From Acanthaster planci (Eukaryota > Echinodermata > Asteroidea > Valvatida > Acanthasteridae), in NCBI RefSeq assembly GCF_001949145.1, contig NW_019091391.1:391720-455719 (forward strand): a stretch of DNA of 64,000 nt, read 5' to 3'. The translations under genes and the position numbers were made by a program. Below the pieces are notes generated by a model that was not told where the DNA came from, did no database searches, and worked only from the letters and a program-made list of their open reading frames with translations. Positions 18,858 to 29,815 of the stretch are shown in pieces (positions within the stretch are counted from its first letter, which is position 1; each line of letters begins with the position of its first letter).

Positions 18858-20302
18858 TGTGGAAAGAAGGATTTTCTCAAGTATTCTGTGGTAGCTGACC
18901 CATTTTGGTGTATTGGCCACGCTGTCGTAGATTCAATGAAAAGGTTTTATTTTGTGGCCTGTCTTAATAAACTGAAGTTCAAATCTCATTGTAAATACAG
19001 TCATTGTTATCATCAACATTAGTTATGTGCTAATCTCGAGTGCTACGTGCGCACTCATGCTCAGGTACTCATGCACTTGGACCACTCTGATTTTCTATCA
19101 GCACTCACTGACTTCAGTGGCGAGTGTTACGACACTATACTAACAAATTTACTCATACGAAGTAGGTAGTCAAATAGATGGTACATGTAAACGATAGAAA
19201 TAAAAGACTGCGTTAGACTTGGCACCACCACGCAGCATTTTTAAAAGCTCAGACGGTGTTTGTTTTGTGCCATTGCCATGGTGACTAATCTTGAATGCAG
19301 CAGATGAGAGAGAGATTTAATGGAGGGATCCCAGTACAATGCTTTTAGCGTCTATCTGCGCACTTCCGTGTTTGAAAACGAGGCTGTATGTGTCAGCTTC
19401 AATTCTTAATACGATCAGACGATTGAAAGTAAGGAGTCAAGACGCAAAATACACAAAGGTACGTTAAATTCAGACTTTTCAGGCTGCAAATGTTCTTGGA
19501 AGAGTCTTTCAGGGTGACTCGACACGTAAAATCAAAAGAAAAAAAAACGCTAATTTACCGCAAACTAACGTACCTGCGATGGTCGTGTATCTGCATGCGC
19601 AGTGGGCATGGTTCAAACTCTGTGAAGTGGCGTCCACTTACAAACCGGATACTGCATGTACTGTGTCGACTCCCTCTGGGCCCGCGCAACAAAGTTCAAC
19701 TCAGAGAGCCTCGGTTTCGATGCAAATATGCGCAGATGGCGCTAATGTGAAATCCCTCTCTCGGTGTTGCCTGTGATTTCTCGACTGTTTAAGGCATCGT
19801 GATGTGTGACTGATGAATAAAGTACAAGGCATAAATTCACCCATTGGCACACACAAAGCAACATGTGTATCCGCTCCTCCTGGACAGCATTGTACAAACT
19901 ATATATGTTTACGCAGGCTCCAATCAACTAGTACCAATAAATTCCCTACCCAATGTGGTGAAAGTGTTCATCAAGGGAGATTTCTACCCAAGGAGTCATT
20001 GTACGATTCCAACATCTCAATAAATCCTTTGCAGTGGTCGTTTTAAAAATCTGTATTCTTTTGCTTGAGGTTCTGTCATTGGCAGCTACTACACAGGAAA
20101 CATTTCATTGTTTGAGCTGGTCTCATTGTTGCATAATTAGCTAATTGGTCATTAGCATAGCACTAGTATAACCATCATTTTATGCATTTAATAAAGTCGT
20201 GTCCAAGTGGCTTTGTCCCCCCATCTTCTGTGACACTTTCCATTAAAAAAGTTGTTTTGTACGTCAATGGAACTGAAAATGGTAAATGATTTTCCTGTTA
20301 GC

Positions 20303-20361
20303 TTAAGCCTAACAGTCCTCAATCCTTCACCTGTTGGAGGACTGAGGACTGTTAGGGTTAA
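20303..20361. mobile_element. 59-bp TTAA-flanked palindromic element, copy 1
   Basis: The element starts and ends with TTAA. CCTAACAGTCCTCA pairs perfectly with TGAGGACTGTTAGG around a short loop. A second 59-bp copy in opposite orientation is at 21961-22019, and a shorter degenerate relative is at 27434-27474. Confidence 0.65.
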
Positions 20362-21538
20362 CTATTCTTTCTTAATGTAAGTTTGTTTTATAGCCTGTGT
20401 TTGTCCGTTAATGTGTTACATGCACCCCTTTAAAAAGTAACAATGTGATCAGTTGTTTCAAGTTGGGCTTTATAGTCAAATTCATTGTTACGAGACTTTT
20501 CTAGCGAGAAAGGTTGTTTTAAAGAGTAAGTCCGATTCTTTTTCTGGGAATAATTTCTTTTCTCTGAACAAAATTGCAAGGTTAATGTTTGCTGGACTAA
20601 AGCCTGAGTGTTTGTAAGAGTATTGTGACCAATACCAAATGCAATGTATGTGTATTTACGCTAAAACAAATCTGGATACTACCCAAATAATTGTTCCATA
20701 AATTGCCTAAACGAAAGAAAGAAAACTTGTATTTAAGGAATGGTAATTGTTCACGTACAAGTACATGTAGTTGTAAAACAGTGAAAGTACATTTTAATGC
20801 CTGTTGATTTGATCCACCCGTATTTCTTTTTTTATTTGTTTTAATCACCTAATAAAATGTGTTGGAATCTATCAATGGCTTCTTGGTTCTGTTTTGTTCT
20901 TTCTTTGTCAAACACGGAAATGGAAAAAAAAAATTATCATTTACCAATCATGTGTGCAATTCATCACTAGTTTTTTCATTGATGAAACTTTACCCCGGGC
21001 GCAGGCCTATAATATTTTGGGCCTAAAAGCTAAAGATGTGAGCCAAACTTTTACTATCTGGGAGGGAGGGTCCCTCAAATTTCAAAGATGAGGAAAAGAA
21101 TAACCCTCCCTCTAGCACACTCAAAAATAGAGTTTGTACCTAGAAAAACAAGTTGTCTAAGGATTTCATTACAAACAGCTCTCTTTAGATTGAACACAAA
21201 GATGTGTAGGTGAAATATTTACAGTTGAAATATTTGGCCCAGCGTTTTATTTGTGTTCTTGCCACTAACAGAGATCACCCCGTACGCAATGTTAGCTCCT
21301 CCCCCAAATTAGAAATTAAGAGTAGCGCCACCATGCCTTCGGATTAATAAGACTAGTACCCACCTCCAGCAGAGCGTGTATTTGTTTACGTTCAACATAT
21401 GACAGCTTTGTAGTGACATAGGCGGAACCAGACTATCCACGGTCTCTTTTCACGGCTCCTCTCAGCCGAAGCACCAGCAGCCGAGTTTGCGGCCTCAAAA
21501 ATCCGTCGTCATCCTCGATATAGACGGATCCAAAAATC

Positions 21539-24500
21539 ATGACCATGAATGAAAAAGTGATAATGAAGGGTACCCTCAAGGGTCACAATGGATGGGTCAC
21601 CCAAATCGCCACCACGCCGTCATTTCCGGACATTGTTCTGTCATCATCGAGAGGTAAGCGCACATACTGATAAACCATAACGTTAACACTTTTCCTCATA
21701 CAACTACGGCGTTGATGAAGATTTGAATTTCAATATTTAGGATTCTTCATTTGCAAGCCCATCGATTATAAGTAGGCTGTTAAAGGGTATTCTAATCCTT
21801 TCATGAATTTTGGAGTAATTACAGATCAGTTTGTTTCTTTATGATAACAATTTTGGCAAGTTCTGTATCATTCTCAAGGTCGTGGTTGCTGGACATCTAT
21901 CTAGGAACGTCTGTTCACTATTGAATAGCATGAAGGGAAAATTTGCCCCTTTGCCGCATGTTAACCCCGACACTCCTCAGTCCTCCAACAGGTGAAGGAT
22001 TGAGGAGGGTTAGGGTTAAATGTTTGTCGTGACGTCATGCCATCTGCGAGACCTGGCACCATCTATCATGACCATTCACTGATATTTTCAAGGCTCAATT
22101 AATCGGCCAAAATAACGTGCACGAATCAGATCTGGAGGAGTAATTGCAGAGTACCCTGCAGCTCAGAATACACCCCTAAGCTTAGAATCACTTGCTATGT
22201 CCTATGAGATGGATGGAGTAAGCCTTCTTCACGATTCATGTATGCAAGTACAGAGAACTTGAAAGAGTGAAACATGCATGACAACATTACGTAATGTTTG
22301 GCAAATGGATGCTTGGGATTGTTAATGTTGTAGACAATTTGTTCCCCACTAGCTTTGCTCACTTACTTGCGTGGGGGTGATAAATCAACATGGCGATGGA
22401 ACGGGATATACGCTTACTGAATACATGAATTGTGTAGTTGGTTATGTGGCCATATCATTTGGCTACATCCCTTGAGTCTTAGAGTCACCTCCTCAACATT
22501 GAACCCACTTGTGTGGGGTGCTGAAGACTCATAAACAAATGTAGTCTGGTTCTATCCTCGGGGCACAGATCAACTGTTTTGGCTCCGGACACCAAAACCA
22601 GATACACGTTTATTACTGTTTCATTTATTTTCACAAGAGAAATCTGTTTCCCACCATGCAGACATTACAGAAAGGCATGTGTTTCTTTACATGCATTTCC
22701 CAAAGTGCGTTCTTCCAACTGATTCCATATTGTGTCATGTTCCTTTTGCTGTGAAGACATCTTTTGGTCCTGTATTTTTGTGCGCCAGACAAGTCCATCA
22801 TCATGTGGAAGCTGACGCGTAGCGAGAACAACTACGGTTTTGCCAACAAGCGGCTCACGGGCCATAGCCACTTTGTCTCGGACATCGTGATGTCATCGGA
22901 TGGCCAGTTTGCGCTCTCCTGCTCCTGGGACAAGACGCTTCGCCTGTGGGATCTTGGAAGGTAAGTGACAGGCCCCAACGCCAAGATTTTAGGCCAAGAT
23001 ACCTGATGTAACACTGTCTCACTATCATGTCTAGAAATGTTTTTTTTTTTTTAATTTGGTCACCACAGTGGGAAGACCACACGAACCTTTGTCGGCCACA
23101 CCAAGGACGTGCTGAGTGTTGCCTTCTCCCAGGACAACCGACAGATCGTCTCGGGGTCCAGGGATAAGACCATCAAGCTGTGGAACACGCTAGGAGTGTG
23201 CAAGTACACCATTCTGGTAGGGTCTGGATTTTTTAGAAAGAAATTTACCAGGCCAAGAAAATAATGGCTGAGGAAGTGCTGGTTGCCTGCTGAGGTGTCA
23301 TGTGAAATGCATTGCGTGTGACTGGTTCACCTTAATTGTTTTGCTAAGCACATGAATCTCATTGGCACCATACCAGGCTAAGCGACACTTCTCAACCTGA
23401 CCTCAATAAACTTAATTGAGTTTTTTTAATTTTTGTATTGTTTTTTTGACGGTAGAACCTAGTCTGAGTTACTATGCTTGGGACTTGATTTGATCTGCCA
23501 TTCTGGCAGGAGGCATATTTTTTAATTCTAGAATTATGATCTTGGCAAGTTGAATTTATGTCCATTGAATTGGTTGTGCAATGGAACGAGAGGGTGCTAT
23601 TCAACGAAACGTTAGGCAGTAAATTTCGCTATGCTGAACGACCGCTGTATGGAACATTTAGCGATCCCGTCACGTTTGTTATCGCAGCGTTCCACTGTAG
23701 TTGGCAGTGCAAAGCCCTGCCCATTGAGGCGTTCCCAAAACTGCGTTTGCTGTGCAGTTTGAGGGGCTGTAATGGGCACATAACAAAATATCATGGATCA
23801 CTGTACTGCAGGATCTGTTTCGGTCTATGGACAGACCCCGTGACAAGTGACCCACAGATTCACTGCTCAAAAAGTCACGAATTGCAGAGCTCACTGACAA
23901 TGCACAAGGCGGGGACTTGCACAGCTGTCGTTGCCATAGTTACCCTGAAAATCTAAGCCACTTGCATCACTATCCTTCTCTAAGAGATTTGTTTTTATGA
24001 AAGTTTTGGATCAAGGAACTTTGAGCCCATTCGGTTTCAGTTTGTGTGGCTTGGTGCCTGTTTAGTTTGGAAGTCCAAAGAGAATTTGACAACTGTTTCT
24101 TGCACAGTGGCTTCTGGAGAAGTCGGTAAGGTTCTCCACCTTTTCCCTGGCGTTAGGATGAAAGATCGCGTATTGGCCAACAGCGACTTCGTTTGAGGAG
24201 AGTGTGACCCGACTGACAGACTTCTCACGCACCTTGCGTCTTTATCTTTTTTTTCTCACCTGTATACTAGCAGGAGGACAACCACAAGGAGTGGGTCAGC
24301 TGCGTTCGTTTCTCCCCCAACACCGTCAATCCCATCATCGTCTCGTCTGGCTGCGACAAGGTCGTCAAGGTGAGATTTTGATAATCAGGAAGCACACTCT
24401 TACCATGAGGCAGACAAATACAAATTCTGGCCGAGTGAGCATTGTAATATCCCCAAACTTTAGGTGAATTACGTGGGATAAATCCCTCTTTGTCAGAACA

Positions 24501-26691
24501 ATGCTCAAAGGCTGTTCTCGTTCTAGGATTTAGAGTAACCTTGTCTGACCGATCAGAGTGTTTAAATAAAAACGAGTTCACTACCTGACGAAACACCTGT
24601 CGGTTAAAGTTTGTGCTGATGGCTGTAGGCCTTTGGTGAAAAAGCTCCAATTTGATATCGCCTGTCACGGATTTTGCCCCGTCACAGTTTGGATTTTGGA
24701 CGGTGAATTCAGTTACGTCTGAGACTTGACAATGCTGTTTGTATGTTTTTAATTAGTGTGTTCTTTTTTGCGAGTCTTAGAGTCACCTTCTCGTGCTGTT
24801 CCGTGCTGTGTAGGGTGCTTATTGGCTCGTAAAGTCAAACTGGTCTGGTTTTAATTCTCTGGCCACATCAACTGTTCTGGATCCGGACACCCAAACCAGA
24901 CACATGGAATCCTCCGACGATCTGCCAGTGTACATACCTGATGACACGTAGAGCTCAAGTACCGCTCATTCTATGTGTAGACCCTAACTCCTTTCCCCCC
25001 CCCCCTTACGTTATTGCCGTTCTGTTCTCCCAGGTCTGGAATCTGACCAACTGTAAGCTGAAGACCAACCATTACGGCCACACTGGATTCCTGAACTGCG
25101 TGACTGTGTCCCCCGACGGCTCCCTGTGCGCCTCTGGAGGGAGGGTAAGACGGCTTAGTTCCTCCGATGTGGCAGAATCACAAGCAGCTCGAGTCTAGTC
25201 CGTCACAAGTCCCGGCATGTCCGTTGCAAGTCACCCGCTGTTTAAATGAAATATGACAAAAATCTTCTGTTCTGTTGTCATTGTTTACTCTTTGATGTCG
25301 TATTTTAACCCCTTCACAGCGGGATTAGTTTGACCGCGACTGCTGGGCTGTGGTATGCCCTGAATGGAGGGCTGTGTCCAGCAGCAGGCCCCATTGAACC
25401 AGCAGCTGCATGGTGAATAGACTGTATGTGTGGTATGCACTAATGCTCACACAACGGTGCGGTAGTAGCAGTCCTCCGTAGCGAAGGGGTTAAGGAAAAG
25501 GACTTGTGGCCAGACTTTTGAAGGGATTTGTGAGGGTACAAGGTCAAGATGAGGCAGGAAATTAGGGAGGATTAGTTACGCTAAACCATTCTACTAAGAG
25601 AGCTCAAATCAACAGAAGTGCACATTGCATTACGGGAAAAGGTTGACTTTATGCGTCTCCATTACACAGCGATCAAGCTGGGCTCCGACTCCTACCTTTT
25701 CCGTATTTGCACAACCATGTTGTGCAGCTCCCCATTTTTGTCATGGCGTGCGATCGATCAAAATATAATCCTGCATCTGTCCAACGCACAAAAAGCTCAG
25801 TCGTTGGATGCCCACCAGCTTCAAAGTATGCGAACAAGGAAACTGTAATACCGACGTCGATCCTTGGGCCAGGAATGGACCTTTTGGGGAAAAATATTTT
25901 GAAGCGCACTGTGCATTGTTCCTGTTGATTCTGATCTCCCAGCACCACTCTCTCTTGTCTCGTCACGCAGGACGGCCAGGCAATGCTGTGGGACCTCAAC
26001 GAGGGTAAGCACCTGTACACTCTAGACGGTGCCGATGAGATCAGCGCTCTCTGCTTCAGCCCCAACCGGTACTGGCTCTGCGCCGCTACGGGACCCACCA
26101 TCAAGATCTGGGTTAGTTGAGCAAGTCGCCAGTTCTGGTCACTGAAGTTTAACAGAGCTTCCATTTTCTTTGCAAGATTTGTTTGAACTCTTCCAGTTCT
26201 GCACCAAAAAACAGGCTAGAAATCTAGAATATAAACCAGACTGTGCTGGCACGTATTCATAATGTATGAAATTTGAAGGCGGAGTGTATTTTGTCGATAA
26301 ATGGTTCTGAGAGAGACAATTGTGTGGATGTTTATTGCAAAGTGTTATTGAATCTGACAATTTCTGAAAATTGTGAAGTTTTGTGAAATGTCATGCACGG
26401 AACCTCTGTAGATTTGACGTTTTTAGCGGCACGTTTTCTTTTTAGGAGGTTTTCTTTCGTGCCAGCCTGTGAGGAAATACACTATTGCATTTCTTTTTCC
26501 CCTCGCCGCCGCAGGACTTGGAGGAGAAGTGCATCGTGGACGAACTGAAGCCGGAGGTGATCAACCCCAACTCCAAGGCTCCGCCCCTGAGCTGCCTGTG
26601 CATGGCCTGGTCGGCCGACGGCCAGACGCTCTTTGCTGGCTACACCGACAACACCATCCGCGTCTGGCAAGTGTATCAACTCAAGCAGTAG
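21539..26691 (+). CDS. RACK1: RACK1, receptor for activated C kinase / 40S ribosomal WD protein
   Basis: Seven exons: 21539-21653, 22789-22960, 23069-23216, 24274-24369, 25034-25144, 25971-26111 and 26515-26691. Phases join cleanly to give 319 aa (human 317). The product is a seven-bladed WD40 propeller: [57 protein letters not shown] and [11 protein letters not shown] are recognisable repeat segments. The SRDK motif near residues 37-40 keeps the Arg and Lys that contact 18S rRNA on the small ribosomal subunit. Two blade residues differ from the usual form: SCSWDK where SGSWDG is usual, and SSGCDK where SCGWDK is usual. The exon 4 acceptor is a TAGCAG tandem, and 24271 would add one Gln. An ATG six bases downstream of the first is the alternative start. 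A poly(A) signal AATAAA lies at 26773-26778. Confidence 0.96.
21961..22019. mobile_element. 59-bp TTAA-flanked palindromic element, copy 2
   Basis: Same family and exact length as 20303-20361 but inverted, with TTAA at each end and a CTCCTCAGTCC / GGATTGAGGAG stem. It lies in RACK1 intron 1. Confidence 0.65.
22474..22609 (+). ncRNA. H/ACA snoRNA-like sequence 1 (RACK1 intron 1)
   Basis: The first hairpin is closed by GAGTCTT (22474) and AAGACTC (22524-22530), with an inner CACCTC/GGGGTG stem that leaves a pocket. A good H box, AAACAA, follows at 22533-22538. The second hairpin is closed by TCTGGTT (22545-22551) and AACCAGA (22596-22602). An ACA box at 22604-22606 stands three bases before the presumed 3' end. 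It has the host-intron orientation and the size of a box H/ACA RNA, the class that guides pseudouridylation. No target was derived. Sequence 24771-24907 is a paralogue. Confidence 0.68.
23716..23859 (+). ncRNA. H/ACA snoRNA-like sequence 2 (RACK1 intron 3)
   Basis: Hairpin 1 has a perfect 8-bp stem, TGCCCATT (23718-23725) with AATGGGCA (23771-23778), an internal pocket, and an upper stem AAACTGC/GCAGTTT. The H box ATAACA is at 23780-23785. Hairpin 2 is closed by GGATCACT (23795-23802) and AGTGACCC (23846-23853) with one mismatch, and has an inner TCTGT/ACAGA stem. The ACA box at 23854-23856 is followed by three bases. It is not obviously related to the other two. A 132-aa open frame crosses it but is judged to be chance. 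Confidence 0.65.
24771..24907 (+). ncRNA. H/ACA snoRNA-like sequence 3 (RACK1 intron 4), paralogue of 1
   Basis: This shares long blocks with 22474-22609: GAGTCTTAGAGTCACC near the 5' end, and CAACTGTT, TCCGGACACC and CCAGA near the 3' end. Stem 1 is CGAGTC (24771) with GGCTCG (24824-24829). Stem 2 is TCTGGTTT (24844) with AAACCAGA (24893-24900), and ACA is at 24902-24904. The hinge TAAAGTCAAAC lacks a perfect ANANNA box, so its H box is degenerate. The 3' side of pocket 1 differs from copy 1, so the target may differ. Confidence 0.62.
25305..25493. mobile_element. TTAA-flanked MITE in RACK1 intron 5
   Basis: TTAACCCCTTC at the left is perfectly complementary to GAAGGGGTTAA at the right, and weaker pairing continues inward (ACTGCTG with CAGCAG and TAGCAGT). 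It is 189 bp and non-coding. TTAA termini followed by CCC resemble non-autonomous piggyBac elements. Confidence 0.65.
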
Positions 26692-28184
26692 TCTCCCCCC
26701 CTCAAGTGGTGGGTCAGCTCTGGCCTGACAGATTTTGGTTCGCAGTCAAAGATTTCTGATCAGTTAATGTGGAATAAATGTTAATTTCAATGTGAAAAGG
26801 GGGCCTGTGCATATCTCAATCAGCTTTTCAAATAATACTTATCTTCTGGGGCCTAACAAACTGTTATTTTATGGAATTCTACCAATGTTTGGGGCCCAAA
26901 GGCAAATACCTGTGTCTTTTTGTATGCAACATAGTACAAACCAAATGTATCCTTGAATTGAGGCTAACGTTTCACCAGTGGGGATATTTTCAAAGTGGAA
27001 TGTGACATCCATCATTTAAGCAATCTTTCGAAGTGCATGTTTTTCTTTCAAATAATGTAATTTGATGAATCTAACTGATAACGTAAGATGGAGAAAATTG
27101 TCTCTGAAATCTTTGACTGTGACTGTGTCACAGTACAACACAAGCAGAGGGCCGGAAAGTGAACATTTGTCAAGACGTCAAGTTGATGCCAGAAAATTTC
27201 CTCACGGCTCTTGAAGGAGCCTGCAAGACTTGCTGAGAGATTGTATAAAAAATAAAAGCAAGAAACTTGGATTTTCCAAGAATAAAATTTAAAAAGTGAC
27301 ACTCGGAGAGTGTCCCAAACAGCAGGTGTCTCCGAGTTTACATAATTTGGTTCTATCTGTTATAACTATTTTTGTGTTGATTGTATAACATATCAGAATG
27401 GATATTGTTCTGTGTGTGGAGGGTCAGACATCTTTAACCCTAACTGTCCTGAATCCTAAGAGAGTTACGGTTAATGTTTGGCTAGTAAAAGATGAATTTC
27501 AGACGGAACACGGTCTTCAAAATGTCGAGGATTTACATTCTTCAATCCGCCCCGAGTTGAAGTGCACCCCCAAGTGGCAAAAGAAAAACAGATAATTGTA
27601 CGTTTTTCATGCTGGTTCTTGCATGCGTTCTGCATGTATGCAAAGACCATACATCAAGGAATTAATTCGTTAGATGTACTCGGCGCGCTCTGCGTCAAAC
27701 GCGCCATCGATCTCCATTATAAATGCGCGCTGATGCCGTGAGTACCCAAAAAAAACCACACGCTCTTTTGTTGCGCTCGGAGCGGATGCCACAGCTGGGG
27801 ACTTCTCTCCAGACTTGAAAATTAGCTGAAAAGAGTCGCGGAAAGCTTGGATTTCTTTTGTAAATGTCCTACAAAAGAATTCCTTAGTGAAAAAACAGAG
27901 GGTTATCCTGTGAGTGTAAAATTCTGTGAGTGTAAAAAGAACTGAAGCACGGTCTAACATCAACCACCTCTGCCCCAACCCAGGAAAAAAATGCAAACAG
28001 TTTGAGAAATCTGCAAGTTGTTAGGCCTACAACAGATCACTACAAGGACTTCCAAGAACTATAATGTGTGATTTCCACTAACATCAGACATAGCATCAAC
28101 ACGAATGTTTAAGTCAAATCAAGTGTATTTATATTGTTCAAAGATCAGGTGGTGGGTATATGTGCGGTGGCCTTGCTAAGACAA

Positions 28185-28356
28185 TACGGCCGTTTCACAA
28201 TAGTGCGCCTCCAAGAATTTGCAACGCGTTGGGCAATCACAGTGCATGAAATCTGTCGACCAAACCCGCATTTGGAAAGGGTCGACAGATTTTGCGCGTT
28301 GTGATTGGCCAACGCGTTGCAAACTCTTGGTGGCGCACTATTGTGAATCGCCCATA
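28185..28356. mobile_element. Long-armed foldback MITE
   Basis: Arms of about 75 bp pair across most of the element. TTCACAATAGTGCGCC pairs with GGCGCACTATTGTGAA, GCAACGCGTTGG with CCAACGCGTTGC, CAATCACA with TGTGATTG, and AAATCTGTCGACC with GGTCGACAGATTT. It has no coding capacity. Confidence 0.75.
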
Positions 28357-28935
28357 TTTGGCCTTGAGCTTTGAATTTCTTTCAAAGACACACAGTCCTC
28401 AGTTCTTTTGGAAATGAATTCCTCTAAAAACTGTCCAGCATCATCAAACATTTTGCTTACATGAAATGCATTACATTGCCATAAATATGGCACATCAAAC
28501 ATTCCATTTCAATTTTGAAATATAAACCTACCAATTATACAGATCTACTGTCCTGCTTCAGAGTGTAAAAGAAAGCAACGGTCCCAAAGTATGTGCACTT
28601 GTAAATGACCCTAAAATGAAAAGTCTCTTTCTCCAGCCATGTAATGACATATTCACCCATTCATTAGCACCCAGCACCATCATTGGCTTGTACAAGAGGC
28701 TAGTAACACAAAGTAGGGGATAGTTCATAAAGATCTACAGGTGCCTATTAAAACAGCCGAAAAATGCTAATTGTGCACCTGTGAATGTGTATATTACATG
28801 AATATTCATGATCTCTGAAAGGTCATGATCAGTCCTTCATGAAGTGTGCATGTCTCGCACACTGCAATAAGCCATCTGCGAGTAACATCTGAATAAAATC
28901 TGGTACACTGAGTTCTTTAATATCATGTGAACATA

Positions 28936-29098
28936 ATTTAATTCTCCTGACTAAGGACACCTTTGCTATATTTCGTAATTCGGGGCAAGCTTTTGGAGAC
29001 GCCTTACATCAATACACTGTTTTCAACGGATAAAAAGGGAACCGGCTTGCCCCAAATCACGAGGTATAGAAACAGTGTGTTTAGTCTGGGGAATTAAT
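28936..29098. mobile_element. Inverted-repeat element, family 1 copy 2
   Basis: This is a diverged relative of 3889-4107. TTAATTCTCCTGACTAAGG pairs with the right arm TTAGTCTGGGGAATTAA, and the interior shares CGGGGCAAGCTTTTG and ACACTGTTTTCAA with copy 1. Confidence 0.55.
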
Positions 29099-29316
29099 TA
29101 ATTAACCCTCCTTTAGTTTTACAGCACAAATATGCACAAGTGCCCAAGGTCACTCTCTTGCACGTGGGTGCAGTGCACAACACGACACAGCTGTGCTTCT
29201 TTGACGTGTTTACCAAGTGACCCAAAGAGTGACTTCAGCATAGGAGGGTTGAGTGATACAATATTTTGATACAAAACACAGTCAAGCAGGTTATTATGGT
29301 ACCATCCCATCAACAG

Positions 29317-29355
29317 TGGTTCCCCCAATGATTCTAAATCATTGGGAGAACCACT
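29317..29355. repeat. 39-bp stem-loop
   Basis: GTGGTTCCCCCAATGATT and AATCATTGGGAGAACCAC pair along 18 bases with one mismatch around a 3-base loop. It abuts the large foldback element that begins at about 29353. Confidence 0.6.
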
Positions 29356-29815
29356 TTAAAGAGCACCTATAAGGAAAAACAGGTTTTATCTGATTTTGTC
29401 TGTTCAAATAAATATGGCAGCATCCAAATCAAACACAGAGTCATTTCGTCATCAGAGCTTAACTATAACAAGCTTAAAAGGGCTTTTCTGTTCAAGCCAA
29501 GATGCGAAGTCTGAATGTAGATTGCATCATTCCGAAAATGAGGGTAACCCCCACCCTGTGTTCACAGTGGATGAACCCCCTGGGCTTGCCAAACAATGGC
29601 TACCTACGAACACAGGGCGAGGGTTCCCCTTGTTTTCTCTGAATGGCACAATCTACATTCAGAATTCACATCTTGACATGAACAGAAAAGAAGCCTTTTT
29701 AAGCTCATTATAGTTGAGCGCGGAAGACAAATGACACTGCTTTCGATTCGGATGCTGCCATATTTATTTGAACAGATAAATATCAAAGAAAACATGTTTT
29801 TCCTTAGAGGTGGTC
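29353..29815. mobile_element. Large foldback element, family 2 copy 1
   Basis: Arms of about 200 bp are inverted: AACTATAACAAGCTTAAAAG pairs with CTTTTTAAGCTCATTATAG, and TGAATGTAGATTGCATCATT with the matching right-arm segment at 29640-29665. The ends read AAAGAGCACCT and AGGTG. The sequence between the arms has no coding frame. Copy 2 lies at 33994-34549. Confidence 0.7.

Larger units (their letters stand above)
16995..21538. other. PP2A 3' region and RACK1 upstream region
   Basis: After the PP2A stop the sequence is AT-rich. Possible poly(A) signals AATAAA occur at 17304-17309 and 18966-18971. A foldback element lies at 18671-18857 and a small one at 20303-20361. Nothing else looks coding. 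Just before RACK1, a pyrimidine run CTCTTTTC at 21444-21451 could be a 5'-TOP start; RACK1 mRNA is a known TOP message in vertebrates. That reading is inference. Confidence 0.45.

Noticed and set aside
23558-23956. 132-codon plus-strand open frame in RACK1 intron 3
   Set aside because: It has no family resemblance and overlaps the H/ACA-like structure. The intron splice sites around it are well supported by the RACK1 protein.
24370-24620. Possible fourth H/ACA RNA in RACK1 intron 4 (GAGCATTGT/ACAATGCTC stem)
   Set aside because: One good hairpin is present but neither an H box nor an ACA box follows at a suitable distance.
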